Below, in pieces: positions 1 to 8,846 of a stretch of DNA of 58,657 nt; within the stretch, counting starts at the first letter, position 1, and every line of letters starts with the position of its first letter. The notes under the pieces were generated by a model. It was given only the letters and a program-made list of their open reading frames with translations, was not told the DNA's origin and ran no database searches. The stretch is from NCBI GenBank assembly GCA_009885995.1, contig VFJQ01000171.1:1-58657 (forward strand). The letters are read 5' to 3'. A program made the position numbers and the translations under genes. The stretch is from Verrucomicrobiota bacterium (GTDB lineage: Bacteria; Verrucomicrobiota; Verrucomicrobiia; Chthoniobacterales; Chthoniobacteraceae).

Positions 1-915
1 GAGGTGCTGCGCAAAGAACAAATCGCAGGCGGCCACGCAGGTGTCGAACGATGTCTGCTGGCCGAGGAAGGCGTGCGGAGCCTGTGGGATGCTCGTGAAG
101 CCGGTGGGGGTGCCGAGCTTTGCCAAATCGGCGCGCATGTCATCGGCGTGCGTGCTGGGGTCGTCGAGTTCGCCGGCCATGAAGGCGAGCGGCGGATCGT
201 TTTTGTCGAGATGATGCCGCGGCGAGGCGAGCGCATAGCTTTGCGGGATCTTCGTCTGTGAATCGCCGAGAAAGGTGCGGTAGAAGGGATCGTCGGGCCT
301 ACCGCTGAGTTCGCCGATGCGTGTGCTTTCGAGATCGCTTTGGGCACCCATGGCTAGACAGGCTTGCACGGTGCTCGATTGGTCTGCGTTGCCGCCGTCG
401 CCTTCGAGTTCCTTTACGCCACCGCTCGTCGCGAGCAGCGCGGCGAGGTGGCCGCCAGCTGATAAACCAGTGACGGCGATGGCATCCGATTGAATGGCGA
501 ACTTGGCGGCATTTGCGCGGAGGAAACGCACGGCGGCTTTGCAGTCCTGGATCGCAGCGGGGAAAATGGCCTCGCCACTGAGGCGATAGCTGACCGTGAC
601 GGTGACATAGCCTTTGGCTGCCAAGGCCTGAGCTAGATTCGACATGGCGGAGCGCTCACCTTTATGCCAGCCGCCGCCGTGAATGCATACAATCGCCGCC
701 AGTGCCGCTCCGCGTTCCTTCGGCCGGTAAAGATCCAACTGCAGCTCGCGTTCACCGTAACGCGCGTAGGTGATGTTGGGATTCGCTTCGAGTTGCTCGA
801 TCGTCTCAGCGGGAATCACGGTGCGCTGAACGGTCGGTTTCGCCTGCGCTTCCGCGGCGTTCAACCGGGAGAGGACCAGGGCACTGAGGAGGAGCAAGTA
901 GAGTGGGAGTTTCAT
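1..915 (-). CDS. Alpha/beta-hydrolase esterase (BD-FAE/carboxylesterase type), 3' end outside window
   Basis: Read on the minus strand from the ATG at 915, the frame stays open to the window edge (305 codons), so the C-terminus is missing. A secretion signal is likely (MKLPLYLLLLSALVLSRLNA). The oxyanion motif HGGGW lies at about residues 79-83 and the nucleophile elbow GLSAGG at about 150-155 (Ser152). A DDPSTHADD stretch probably supplies the acid, and an APHAF motif near residue 285 supplies the histidine, so the catalytic triad is inside the window. The family hydrolyses acyl esters; in the operon with a sulfatase and a carbohydrate-binding-like protein it could deacylate a polysaccharide, but that is inference. 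It is the last visible gene of the minus-strand operon, 165 bp after the preceding gene. Confidence 0.85.
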   Translation of the reverse strand, partial: MKLPLYLLLLSALVLSRLNAAEAQAKPTVQRTVIPAETIEQLEANPNITYARYGERELQLDLYRPKERGAALAAIVCIHGGGWHKGERSAMSNLAQALAAKGYVTVTVSYRLSGEAIFPAAIQDCKAAVRFLRANAAKFAIQSDAIAVTGLSAGGHLAALLATSGGVKELEGDGGNADQSSTVQACLAMGAQSDLESTRIGELSGRPDDPFYRTFLGDSQTKIPQSYALASPRHHLDKNDPPLAFMAGELDDPSTHADDMRADLAKLGTPTGFTSIPQAPHAFLGQQTSFDTCVAACDLFFAQHL

Positions 916-1080
916 CAGGGATGTTGTGTGAGTGTGAGGCTGCGGATTTGTCGGTGTCTTGTGGCGCTCATTTCCTCCTGAAACACCACGGGCATCCCGC
1001 GGCAGTGGTCATGCGGAGTTTGCGCAGCATGTCGCTGGATGCTTTCGGGTGAGCCCCGGGGCAGGGCATAAAGGCAGTCG

Positions 1081-2235
1081 TCATTTCTGGGGTGTGCAGT
1101 TCAAATCGCCCACCGACACGGTGACGCCGTTGCCGAAGTTTCCCCAGCCATTCAGTTGCACGTAGAGCTTCCACTTTCCGGGAAATGGCGGGACGTGCGT
1201 GAAGCGATATGTCCGCCAGTCGCCGGTCTTCTCCAGCACCTGATCCACCGGGCCATACCAGGTGTGCGACGCTTCGTGGTAGATACCGTAGTTGACGATG
1301 GGCGCGGGCGAGTCGGGCGCGAAATTGTCCCAGCGCATCCGGCAGCGCACCTCGTAGCGCGCGCCTTCGTGCAACTCGACGTGCTGCCACATCTGGGCCG
1401 ACTCGAAGTTCGACGTGGCCTTGCCCATCGCCATCGTGACAAAGCGCTGCTCGCCGGACGTGACCACCTGACCGGAGATACCGTTGCCGCCCATGTTCGC
1501 GAAGAACCACGGCGGGGAAATCGCGCCGGGCTGCTGGCGTGAAAAGCCACCGTCGCTCACCCTCTCGCCGCGCGCATCCATCTCCAGCTTCGCCGGTATT
1601 TCGCTCAGTTCAAAATCATCCAGCAGCACCGTCGTCTCTGCCGGTTTCTGATTCGGCAGCAGCGAGACGTAAACAAGCGTGCGCTGCGCAGGGTCGGTGG
1701 CACGGAAACGAAAGGAGAGTCTGTGCCATTGGTTGTCAAAGAGCCATCCATCGCGCCCGGCGAAGTCACCGGTGCCCTCGCGATGCCGTGCCCAGAAAGA
1801 GACGATCGCCGAGCGATGCCCGCTCGTCGCGCTGGCTTCCGGCGGCGCGGTGCCCGGTCCATCCGGCCAGCGCACCCAGACGCTCGCTTCGTATTCCTTC
1901 TCCGCGCTCAATTTCAGCCGCTGCCCCAAGGTGACAAATTCGAAGCCGATCGTGTCTGAAGGGATGGAGAGCGCGAGGCACTTTTTTCCCGACTTCGCCT
2001 TGCCCGTATCTTCGACACAGGACACCGCGAGCCGCGGCCTGATGGTCTCGCGCCCCGTCTGCTGGATCTCCCATCCACCCCGAACGCCCGTCGCGGCCAT
2101 CGCGCCCGCAGGCGTGGACTCAAAACCGGAGTCTCCCAGCAGTTGAGATTCTCCTGCCCCGGCGCGGCTTGAGAATCCAGCCGTCAACGCGCAGAGCAGG
2201 CTCGCGAATCGCACGAGTTTTCGGAACAGGCTCAT
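1081..2235 (-). CDS. Secreted protein with tandem carbohydrate-binding-like (jelly-roll) modules
   Basis: 384 aa. The N-terminus is a signal peptide (MSLFRKLVRFASLLCALTAG, then a small-residue cleavage region). Two similar modules follow, at about residues 30-215 and 220-380. Each begins with a LLGDSGFES / RVSDGGFSRQQ type start and carries beta-strand patterns of CBM4/9-like galactose-binding folds: 'F.....WHRLSFRFRATDP' in the first and 'DWRTYRFTHVPPFPGKWKLYVQLNGWG' in shortened form in the second. No catalytic motif is seen. The start codon lies 1 nt after the sulfatase stop, so the two are almost certainly co-transcribed. Best reading: a non-catalytic glycan-binding exported protein. The family assignment rests on pattern only. 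Confidence 0.7.
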   Translation of the reverse strand: MSLFRKLVRFASLLCALTAGFSSRAGAGESQLLGDSGFESTPAGAMAATGVRGGWEIQQTGRETIRPRLAVSCVEDTGKAKSGKKCLALSIPSDTIGFEFVTLGQRLKLSAEKEYEASVWVRWPDGPGTAPPEASATSGHRSAIVSFWARHREGTGDFAGRDGWLFDNQWHRLSFRFRATDPAQRTLVYVSLLPNQKPAETTVLLDDFELSEIPAKLEMDARGERVSDGGFSRQQPGAISPPWFFANMGGNGISGQVVTSGEQRFVTMAMGKATSNFESAQMWQHVELHEGARYEVRCRMRWDNFAPDSPAPIVNYGIYHEASHTWYGPVDQVLEKTGDWRTYRFTHVPPFPGKWKLYVQLNGWGNFGNGVTVSVGDLNCTPQK

Positions 2236-2236
2236 T

Positions 2237-3736
2237 TTAGGGAGTGAGCTTCAGCCACGCGTCGAGGTTGTCAGAGGCAGTGCGAATCTGTCCGGGTGAC
2301 GGCTGCTTGGGACCGGCGAGATAAAGCACGGGCGGAATGTCCTTCTGAAACTTGTGATCAAACGCGCGTGTCTTCCGCAGCAGGCTGGCGACGATCTCAG
2401 GATGCTTTGCGGCGACATCGGTTTGCTCGCCGATGTCCTTGTCGAGGTTGTAGAGAGTCGCTTGGGGCCACAGGCGGTGCTGGCGCTCGAAGAGTCCGGC
2501 TTGATGTTCGAACCAAAGGCTCGGCACATGCGTCGCTGGCAGTTCGGCGATGGGCACGATCAGTTTCCACTGACCTTCGCGCACCGCCTGAAGTTGCACG
2601 CCGAAGTAATCGAACAACGCCGGTGGCTCGTCCGGCGCGGCATTTCCGAAAAGAGTGGCGCTGGCGTCGCGGCCATCGAGCTTGACCCCGGCGGGAAGGG
2701 GCGCGCTGGCGAGCCTCGCGAACGTCGGCAGGAAATCCATCGCGGACCACATGCGGCGGTCGTCGCGCCCGGCGGGAATTTTTCCGGGCCAGCGTGCGAT
2801 GCACGGAACGCGGATGCCGCCCTCGAAGGTCGAGCCTTTGCCAGCACGCAAGGGGCCGTTGCTGCCGCCGTTCGATCGCCCGGGAAAGCGCGCATTCGGA
2901 TTCGATTTCTTGCCGCGAAGATTCGCGCCGTTGTCCGAGGTGAAGATGACCAGCGTGCGCTCATCGAGGCCGAGTTCCTTCAGCACGTCCAGCACTTGCC
3001 CCGTGCTCCAGTCAAGCTCCTCGATCGCGTCGCCGTAAATTCCGTCCTTCGATTTGCCGACAAACGCGGGCGACGCGTATTGCGGGATGTGCGGCATCGT
3101 GTGCGCGAGGTAGAGAAAGAATGGCCGCTCGCGATTCCGGCGGATGAAGTCCACGGCGCGCCCGGTGTAACGCTGCGTCAGCATCGCCTGATCGACGGGC
3201 GATTCGACGACGCGGTCGCCGTCGCGCAGTTGCAGCGGCTCGAACATGCTGAGCTGCATGAACGGCTGGCCGACTTCCCATTCCTCCGTGTCGTTGGTGT
3301 GCAGCAAACCGAAGAACTCGTCGAAGCCCTGCTGCTGCGGACGCAGTTCCTTGTGCCAGCCGAGGTGCCATTTTCCGACGCACGCCGTCGCGTAGCCGGC
3401 AGTCTTCAGGACTTCCGCGACCGTCACCTCGCTCGGCGGCAACCCGGTGTGCTCGCTGGGAAACAAGACGTAAGGCACCCCGCATCGTGCCGGCAGACGA
3501 CCCGTCAGCAAAGCCGCGCGCGACGGGCTGCAAAACGGCGATGCGACGTAGAAGTCGGTAAAGCGCACGCCCTCCTTCGCCATTCGATCAATGCGCGGTG
3601 TCGCGATGACTTTCGAGCCGTAGCACCCGAGATCGCCGTAGCCGAGGTCATCGCAGTTGATCACCACGATGTTTGGCGAAGCGGCATGAGCGAGGGCGAC
3701 AGACGCGAGGATCAGGAGGGCCAGGAGACGTTTCAT
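2237..3736 (-). CDS. Secreted type I sulfatase (arylsulfatase/polysaccharide sulfatase)
   Basis: 499 aa. Signal peptide MKRLLALLILASVALAHA, then the metal-binding NCDDLGYGDLG (Asp29, Asp30) and the sulfatase signature CSPSR at residues 69-73. Cys69 is converted to formylglycine in this family. Further family motifs are GKWHLG, FFLYLAHTMPHIP and TSDNGAN. The longer in-frame start at 3868 was rejected because the ATG at 3736 overlaps the upstream stop as ATGA and opens directly into the signal peptide. The enzyme removes sulfate esters, probably from a polysaccharide in the periplasm or outside the cell. It sits immediately after the ECF/FecR pair and before the glycan-binding protein. Substrate specificity cannot be read from the sequence. 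A formylglycine-generating enzyme was not found in this window. Confidence 0.92.
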   Translation of the reverse strand: MKRLLALLILASVALAHAASPNIVVINCDDLGYGDLGCYGSKVIATPRIDRMAKEGVRFTDFYVASPFCSPSRAALLTGRLPARCGVPYVLFPSEHTGLPPSEVTVAEVLKTAGYATACVGKWHLGWHKELRPQQQGFDEFFGLLHTNDTEEWEVGQPFMQLSMFEPLQLRDGDRVVESPVDQAMLTQRYTGRAVDFIRRNRERPFFLYLAHTMPHIPQYASPAFVGKSKDGIYGDAIEELDWSTGQVLDVLKELGLDERTLVIFTSDNGANLRGKKSNPNARFPGRSNGGSNGPLRAGKGSTFEGGIRVPCIARWPGKIPAGRDDRRMWSAMDFLPTFARLASAPLPAGVKLDGRDASATLFGNAAPDEPPALFDYFGVQLQAVREGQWKLIVPIAELPATHVPSLWFEHQAGLFERQHRLWPQATLYNLDKDIGEQTDVAAKHPEIVASLLRKTRAFDHKFQKDIPPVLYLAGPKQPSPGQIRTASDNLDAWLKLTP

Positions 3737-5337
3737 TCCGGTCTGCCTTGTTGGAAAATGGTCTGGAGTTCGGCGGCGGTTAATACGGAGCCGTAGATCG
3801 CGAACTCGTCGATTGCGCCGTTGAGATTGCGGATGGGGAACTGATGCCCGGTCGTCGGGAGACCCCAATTACCGATTTCGCACGGGCCGAAAACGATCGG
3901 GCGTCCGGGTTGGTGGAGCTTGGAAACCTCCCGGCCGACTTCGCGACCGTCGAAGTATTGGACGACCTCGCCGCTTTGATTGTCGTAGGTCACGGCAAGG
4001 TGATGCCAGCGGCCAAGGCTGTCTGCGGTGAAGACGGGTTTCGAGTAATACATCTGGTTGTCTTTGGCAGCCCGCGGCACGTCTGCCGGACGATACATGA
4101 CGGAAAACATCAGGCTGCCATCCTCGTAAATCTGCCAGTGCGGCTCGCCATTTTCGTAGCCGTCGGTGAGCAGCAGCGAGTTGTATTTCTTGTCCACGCT
4201 ATCGACCTTCACCCAGCACGCGAGCGTGAGCGCGGAGTAGGTGCCGTCGAGGTTGATCCGCACGCGGTCGCCGGGCCGTTTGAATTCGAGCGCTTCCTTT
4301 CCCGGCCAGCGACCCTGCGTCCAGCGCGCGCCCACGGCGCCGCCGGCGCGCTCCTTGCGCTTGGGTTCGGTGAAGTTGTTGATGAGGCGATCCCAGCGGT
4401 CATCGTTCCAATGTTTGAAGGTGTAGTAGGCGATGAGACGCGGGTCATTGCGCGTCTGCTTCGACCAGTCCTGCCAGGCGGAAAATCGCTGCGCCTCGCG
4501 CTGTTTCACGAGGCCCTGCAATTCGTTCACGGGAAGAAACTGATCGGCCGTGGCGCCGCCCTGCGTCGTGCCGGATGCGTTGCGGCTCAAGCTCATGCCT
4601 TGCGTCAGGCTCTGCTGTTCGCCGCTGCTGGGGTGCGCGATGACTTCGCCTTCGAAGACATGGACCGCGCTGGTTTGTCCCTCCACGTTGAGCGCGAACT
4701 CAGTGCCGAGGTCTTCGAGCTTCATCCCCGGGGCCAGCAATGTGAAACCTTTCGCCGCAGGCGGCACATGCACCCGCACGCGCCCGGAGACGACGCGGGC
4801 TTCCCATGCCGAGACGATTTCAATCTGCGCGCCGCCTTCGATCAATGCCGTGGCCCCGCTGAAAAATTCGATCTGCGCGAGGCCGCTGGCCAGCCGGACC
4901 GTGCCGGGCATCAGCGTGTCGCCACTGCGCAGCGGCGGCCCCGTGAAGTTCGCGTCGAGCGTCTGGCTGAGCATGGCGCAACCTTGCGAGGTGCTTTCCG
5001 TGGTCCCGGCGATCGACGGCTGGGGAACTGCGGTGCCGCGATCCGACTGCACGAACCAGGCGAGGGCGCCCAGCATCAGCCCCGCGGCCGCAGCCAGGGG
5101 CCAGAAACGGCGGATGACCGGCGTGCGTGCCGGGGCGGGGATCGTCTGCCACGGAGAATTCGCGGTGCGTTCGTCCGCCCATTCCCGCAAGGCTGAATCG
5201 AGGTTGGCATGACGGCGGAAAAGCCGCCGTGCTTCGGCATTCTCGCGGAGCAGGGCGTCGAGTTCGCGGGTTTCATCCGGGGAAAGCGCGCCGCCGCTCC
5301 AGCGCGTGACGAGAGTCTCGAGGCGTTCGCGATTCAT
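3733..5337 (-). CDS. FecR-type anti-sigma/transmembrane sensor with C-terminal LamG domain
   Basis: 534 aa. A cytoplasmic N-terminal segment (about residues 1-75) contains LSPDETRELDALLRENAEAR, typical of the anti-sigma helices. One transmembrane helix follows at about 78-96 (FWPLAAAAGLMLGALAWFV), then a FecR domain at about 130-260 (RSGDTLMPGTVRLASGLAQI, FEGEVIAHP). The C-terminus (about 370-530) is a LamG/concanavalin-like fold with 'LTLACWVKVDS', 'WHHLAVTYDN' and 'NGAIDEFAIYGSVLT'. The chosen start overlaps the sigma-factor stop as ATGA, and the stop overlaps the sulfatase start the same way. In this family the protein holds the cognate ECF sigma factor inactive until an extracellular signal arrives. 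The LamG domain suggests a glycan is the signal, which is inference. Confidence 0.9.
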   Translation of the reverse strand: MNRERLETLVTRWSGGALSPDETRELDALLRENAEARRLFRRHANLDSALREWADERTANSPWQTIPAPARTPVIRRFWPLAAAAGLMLGALAWFVQSDRGTAVPQPSIAGTTESTSQGCAMLSQTLDANFTGPPLRSGDTLMPGTVRLASGLAQIEFFSGATALIEGGAQIEIVSAWEARVVSGRVRVHVPPAAKGFTLLAPGMKLEDLGTEFALNVEGQTSAVHVFEGEVIAHPSSGEQQSLTQGMSLSRNASGTTQGGATADQFLPVNELQGLVKQREAQRFSAWQDWSKQTRNDPRLIAYYTFKHWNDDRWDRLINNFTEPKRKERAGGAVGARWTQGRWPGKEALEFKRPGDRVRINLDGTYSALTLACWVKVDSVDKKYNSLLLTDGYENGEPHWQIYEDGSLMFSVMYRPADVPRAAKDNQMYYSKPVFTADSLGRWHHLAVTYDNQSGEVVQYFDGREVGREVSKLHQPGRPIVFGPCEIGNWGLPTTGHQFPIRNLNGAIDEFAIYGSVLTAAELQTIFQQGRPE

Positions 5338-5885
5338 GCCGCTCCCTCCGTCTCCATCCGCCGTTCGATGCACTCGAGCAGCGCCGCGCGCAGGCGCTGG
5401 ATGACCTTGTAAAAGCCGGCGGCGCTGCGCCCGGCTTGCGCGGCGATTTCGTGAAACTTGACGCCCGGCTGGTAGGAGCGTTCCAGCAGCTCGCGCTGCG
5501 CCGGCCCGAGTTGATCGAGGCAATGCGTCAGGGCGTGGCGCTCGGCTTCGAGCCGTTCCGTCTCGTCCGCGCCTTCATCGGCGAGCAGCTCGATCACTTC
5601 CTCGGAAAAGACGAGCGGGCTGCGGGCATGGCGGCGACGCGCCTTGAGCGCCTCGAAACGCGCGATGGCCAGGAGCCAGTTGAGGAAATTCGTGCCCTCT
5701 TCAAACTCGGCGAATTTGCGCCACGCCACGATGCTCGTCTCCTGGACGGCATCATCCACGTCCTCCCATGCCGGGAGCAGTGTCCGCAGGAAGGCGCGCA
5801 GGCGCGCTTCGCGGGCAACGAACTGGCGGACGAACGATTCGTAACGCGCGTCCGGGGGAGGCTGGGAAGAAGGGGTGGAATCCAT
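5334..5885 (-). CDS. ECF RNA polymerase sigma factor (Rhodopirellula/Verrucomicrobium type)
   Basis: 183 aa. Sigma region 2 spans about residues 18-90 (FVAREARLRAFLRTLLP, DVDDAVQETSIVAWRKF, FLNWLLAIARFEALKARRR). Region 4 spans about 118-175 (LTHCLDQLGPAQRELLERSY, FHEIAAQAGRSAAGFYKVIQ), with the helix-turn-helix at the latter. There is no sigma 1.1 or region 3, as expected for ECF factors. The stop overlaps the downstream FecR-LamG gene by ATGA, the classic arrangement of a sigma factor with its membrane anti-sigma partner. It likely directs transcription of this polysaccharide-use locus. It lies 67 bp downstream of the VCBS gene, a gap large enough for its own promoter; no confident promoter motif was seen. 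Confidence 0.92.
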   Translation of the reverse strand: MDSTPSSQPPPDARYESFVRQFVAREARLRAFLRTLLPAWEDVDDAVQETSIVAWRKFAEFEEGTNFLNWLLAIARFEALKARRRHARSPLVFSEEVIELLADEGADETERLEAERHALTHCLDQLGPAQRELLERSYQPGVKFHEIAAQAGRSAAGFYKVIQRLRAALLECIERRMETEGAA

Positions 5886-5952
5886 GCGGCAGGGTCGCTG
5901 ATCAACTCGTTACTCCCGCCCGCGCATATTCTGGACATTCCTTTTCACCGCG

Positions 5953-7911
5953 TCACTTCGCCGCGCGAGGATTGCGCAGAAAATAGAAGTGACCGTCCTC
6001 GGCGCCGCCGAGAAAGTCGGGCACGCCGTCGCCGTCGAAATCGACGACCGCAGGCGCCACGTCGTGGCCTTCGATGTTCTTGTCGCTGAGCAGGCCGAGG
6101 TCTTTGAAAAACCACTGCCCGTCACGCGCGGCGGTCTGGCGGAGGAAGGCGGCGTTGGCGGCGTTGGCGAGGAAATCGAGCTGACCGTCGCCATCCCAAT
6201 CGACGACGCAGAGCTTGCGGCGTCCGCTCTTTCCGGCGGTGCCTTTGTTCATCCACAACGGCTCGTTCGGGCCGGTCTGGACGAACTTCGGCTTCGGCTC
6301 GTTCGGTGCGAGCGTATCGCCCCGGAAAGCGCGGCGCGGCGCGAGCAGCACGAGTTTGCCGTCGCGTTTCGCGCGCTCGAAGAACGCGAGGCAGCCCTCT
6401 TGATCGAGCATCACGAGATCGGTGAGGCCGTCCTTATTCCAATCCACCGCGACCGGCGTGGTGCGCCATTGCGTGAGCAGTGCTTTGCCTTCGGGCCGCA
6501 GCCAGCCGTAGGCGAGCGCGGGCTGCGCGCCGTTCCACTCGACTTCGATCGGCTGCGCAGCGGCGAGCTTCGGCGCGATGCGCGTGCCGACGTTCCGGTG
6601 CCACACGACTTTGCCGAGGATGGAATTCACAAGCACGTCCGGCAGGCCGTCGCCGTCCCAATCCGCAATGCTCTGCGTCGTGTATCCCCACTTCGCTTCC
6701 GCCGGGCCTTGAATGCTGCCGTTCGGCCCGGCGATGATGCGGATCGGTTTGCCGTCCACTTCGAGGTAACGTGGCCCAGCCCACTTCGGCGTTTCGACTT
6801 TCGGCCCGCTGAGATTTTCGATGAAGCCTATGTAGCCCGCGGTGTTGCCGCTCACGATATCGGTGTCGCCATCGCCATCCCAATCGAACCCGACCGGCGT
6901 CGCGAGTGCGCCGAACTTCACGAGATCGGCCTCTTGCTGGAAGTAGCGCGGCGGCAGAAATTCCGGCGTGCGCTCGGGCGAAAACTTCCCGGTGTTTTCC
7001 ACGAGCGCGACGCGCCCGTCTTCGTCGCCAACGACGAGATCGAGGTCGCCGTCCTTGTCCCAGTCGATCGCCGTCGGCGTGATCATCTCGAGGTCCATCG
7101 TCACGAACTTCCCGTCCGCCGACTTCACCCGCCGGCCGAGTTCATATTTCGGCGCGGTGCGCGTGCCGGTGTTTTGGAAATACGTGAAGCCATCGAGGAA
7201 CTCGCCGCAGAGCAGGTCGAGATCGCCGTCGCCATCGAAGTCCGCGAAATTCGGCGACGGCCAGCCGAACGTCTCGACCGGGCGATCGCCGCCGGCTATC
7301 ACCTTCACCGGCTTGTCATAACCAACGCCGGTCTTGCGGATGAAATACACGTAGCCGCGCAGCGGGCCGTGCATCCACTTGCCGGTCGCGTCGTAAGCGT
7401 TGTCCCAGCCGTATTCTGTCCAGTCGCCGACGCCGACGATGAGATCGAGCGCGCCGTCGCCGTCGAAGTCCACCGTGCGCCACATGTTCGCGCGCACCTT
7501 GTTCGGGTGCACGTTGTCCGGCAGCGCGATCTTCTGCGGATTCTCCAGCCCGGTCTTGAGGAAATCGGGATACGTTTTCGCCGGGCTGAGCACGACCGGT
7601 TTCCCATCCACGGTGCTTACCTGCACGTTCTGCAAGCCTTTGCTGATACGGCGCGCGGGCTTGAAGACGGGGAATTTGTTCTTGGCCGTGTCGCCGCCCG
7701 CGTTCTCGAAAAAGTAGGTTCCGTTGTAGGGCTTGTCGGGGCAGTTCACGACGAGATCGAGATCGCCGTCGCCGTCGAAATCCATCGGCAGCGGCCACGC
7801 CCACAAGCCGACGCCGAGATCGACGGCGAGACCGGGGTTGTTGTGGCGCAGCGGTTCGAGCGCCTGCGTTCGGGCGAGGAAGACGACGAGAGAGAGGACG
7901 AGGAAGCGCAT
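5953..7911 (-). CDS. Secreted FG-GAP/VCBS-repeat protein
   Basis: 652 aa. Signal peptide MRFLVLSLVVFLARTQA, then an array of about ten repeats with calcium-binding DxDxDG loops: DFDGDGDLDLVVN, DFDGDGALDLIVG, DKDGDLDLVVGDEDG, DWDGDGDTDIVSGN, DWDGDGLPDVLVN, DWNKDGLTDLVML, DWDGDGQLDFLAN and DFDGDGVPDFLGG. This is the FG-GAP/VCBS beta-propeller type seen in integrin-like and surface proteins. No enzyme domain is visible. The start is 5 bp after the stop of the DapA-like gene, so it is probably in the same transcript. Likely an exported or cell-surface protein binding carbohydrate or another surface; the precise role is unknown. Confidence 0.85.
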   Translation of the reverse strand: MRFLVLSLVVFLARTQALEPLRHNNPGLAVDLGVGLWAWPLPMDFDGDGDLDLVVNCPDKPYNGTYFFENAGGDTAKNKFPVFKPARRISKGLQNVQVSTVDGKPVVLSPAKTYPDFLKTGLENPQKIALPDNVHPNKVRANMWRTVDFDGDGALDLIVGVGDWTEYGWDNAYDATGKWMHGPLRGYVYFIRKTGVGYDKPVKVIAGGDRPVETFGWPSPNFADFDGDGDLDLLCGEFLDGFTYFQNTGTRTAPKYELGRRVKSADGKFVTMDLEMITPTAIDWDKDGDLDLVVGDEDGRVALVENTGKFSPERTPEFLPPRYFQQEADLVKFGALATPVGFDWDGDGDTDIVSGNTAGYIGFIENLSGPKVETPKWAGPRYLEVDGKPIRIIAGPNGSIQGPAEAKWGYTTQSIADWDGDGLPDVLVNSILGKVVWHRNVGTRIAPKLAAAQPIEVEWNGAQPALAYGWLRPEGKALLTQWRTTPVAVDWNKDGLTDLVMLDQEGCLAFFERAKRDGKLVLLAPRRAFRGDTLAPNEPKPKFVQTGPNEPLWMNKGTAGKSGRRKLCVVDWDGDGQLDFLANAANAAFLRQTAARDGQWFFKDLGLLSDKNIEGHDVAPAVVDFDGDGVPDFLGGAEDGHFYFLRNPRAAK

Positions 7912-7916
7912 GAGTT

Positions 7917-8846
7917 TTAGGAAAGCAGTTTGCCGATCTCGCCTTTGAGCCGCTCGACCGCGGCGGCGATGCGTTCGCGCTCCGGATCGCGAAAGCGGTG
8001 GAACGGCTCGGCCATGAAATCATCGCAGATGCCGAGGCAGGAGAGCGCGCACTTGATGCCCTTGATGACCGCTGAGCTATGCTGGCCCACGCCGTAGAGA
8101 TTGCCGGAGATGCGCAGCACCTGATGGTGCAAATCGCGGAGGCGCTCGTGATTGCCACGCGGCTTCCGCGCCTCGGCACAGAGCTTCACGTAAAGCTCGG
8201 GAAAGACATTCGCGCCGCCGCTCACGCCGCCGTGTGCGCCGAGCAGCAGCGACTCCATCAGTAATTCCTCCGGCCCGATCATCAAGCTCCAGTCGGGCCG
8301 CTGCGCGATGAGCCCGAGCACGCGGTTGAAGTAGAGCATGTTCGCCGAGCTGTCCTTGAGGCCGATGATGCGTTCGAGGTCCATCGCGCGGCGCAGTGTG
8401 TCCGGCTCGAAGACCACCTTGGTCAGCGACGGCATATTGTAGAGCACGAGCGGCAGCGGCAGCGCCGCGACGAGATGCTCGATGTATTCCGACAGTTCGG
8501 GCTGACCGGAGGGCAGGTAATAGGGCGGTGCGACCACGACGGCGTCCGCTCCGCAATCCGTCGAGTGCCGTGCCATCGCGATCGACTCGGCGAAGATCGT
8601 GTCCGTGATCGCCACGAGCACCGGCACGCGCCCCGCGACCTGCCGGCACGCGCGCTCGACGACCTCGCGACGCACCTTGTAGCCGAGGCTCGGCCCTTCG
8701 CCCGTGGTGCCGAGGAGAAATAGCCCGCTCACGCCGCCCGCGAGCACGTGCTCGATCAGCCGCTCCAAGCCGGCGGCGTCGAGTTGATCGCCGGAGAGCA
8801 GCGGCGTGGCGAGCGGCGGAATGATCCCGGTGAGCGGTAGCTTCAT
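7917..8846 (-). CDS. DapA-family (dihydrodipicolinate synthase/N-acetylneuraminate lyase) aldolase or dehydratase
   Basis: 309 aa, the usual length for this TIM-barrel class I aldolase family. Seen motifs: LLGTTGEGPSL (carboxylate-binding GTTGE), YNMPSLT (YNxP, proton-relay Tyr) and IIGLKDSS, whose Lys forms the Schiff base. I chose the ATG at 8846, which overlaps the isomerase stop as ATGA; an in-frame ATG at 8852 would add two residues. Placed after a kinase and an isomerase-like gene in a sugar operon, it is more likely a 2-keto-3-deoxy-sugar-acid aldolase or dehydratase than lysine-biosynthetic DapA. The family alone does not settle the substrate. Confidence 0.88.
   Translation of the reverse strand: MKLPLTGIIPPLATPLLSGDQLDAAGLERLIEHVLAGGVSGLFLLGTTGEGPSLGYKVRREVVERACRQVAGRVPVLVAITDTIFAESIAMARHSTDCGADAVVVAPPYYLPSGQPELSEYIEHLVAALPLPLVLYNMPSLTKVVFEPDTLRRAMDLERIIGLKDSSANMLYFNRVLGLIAQRPDWSLMIGPEELLMESLLLGAHGGVSGGANVFPELYVKLCAEARKPRGNHERLRDLHHQVLRISGNLYGVGQHSSAVIKGIKCALSCLGICDDFMAEPFHRFRDPERERIAAAVERLKGEIGKLLS

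Noticed and set aside
5989..7920. Long plus-strand open frame opposite the VCBS protein
   Set aside because: Shadow frame. The minus-strand VCBS protein has a signal peptide and calcium-binding repeats; the plus-strand frame has none.
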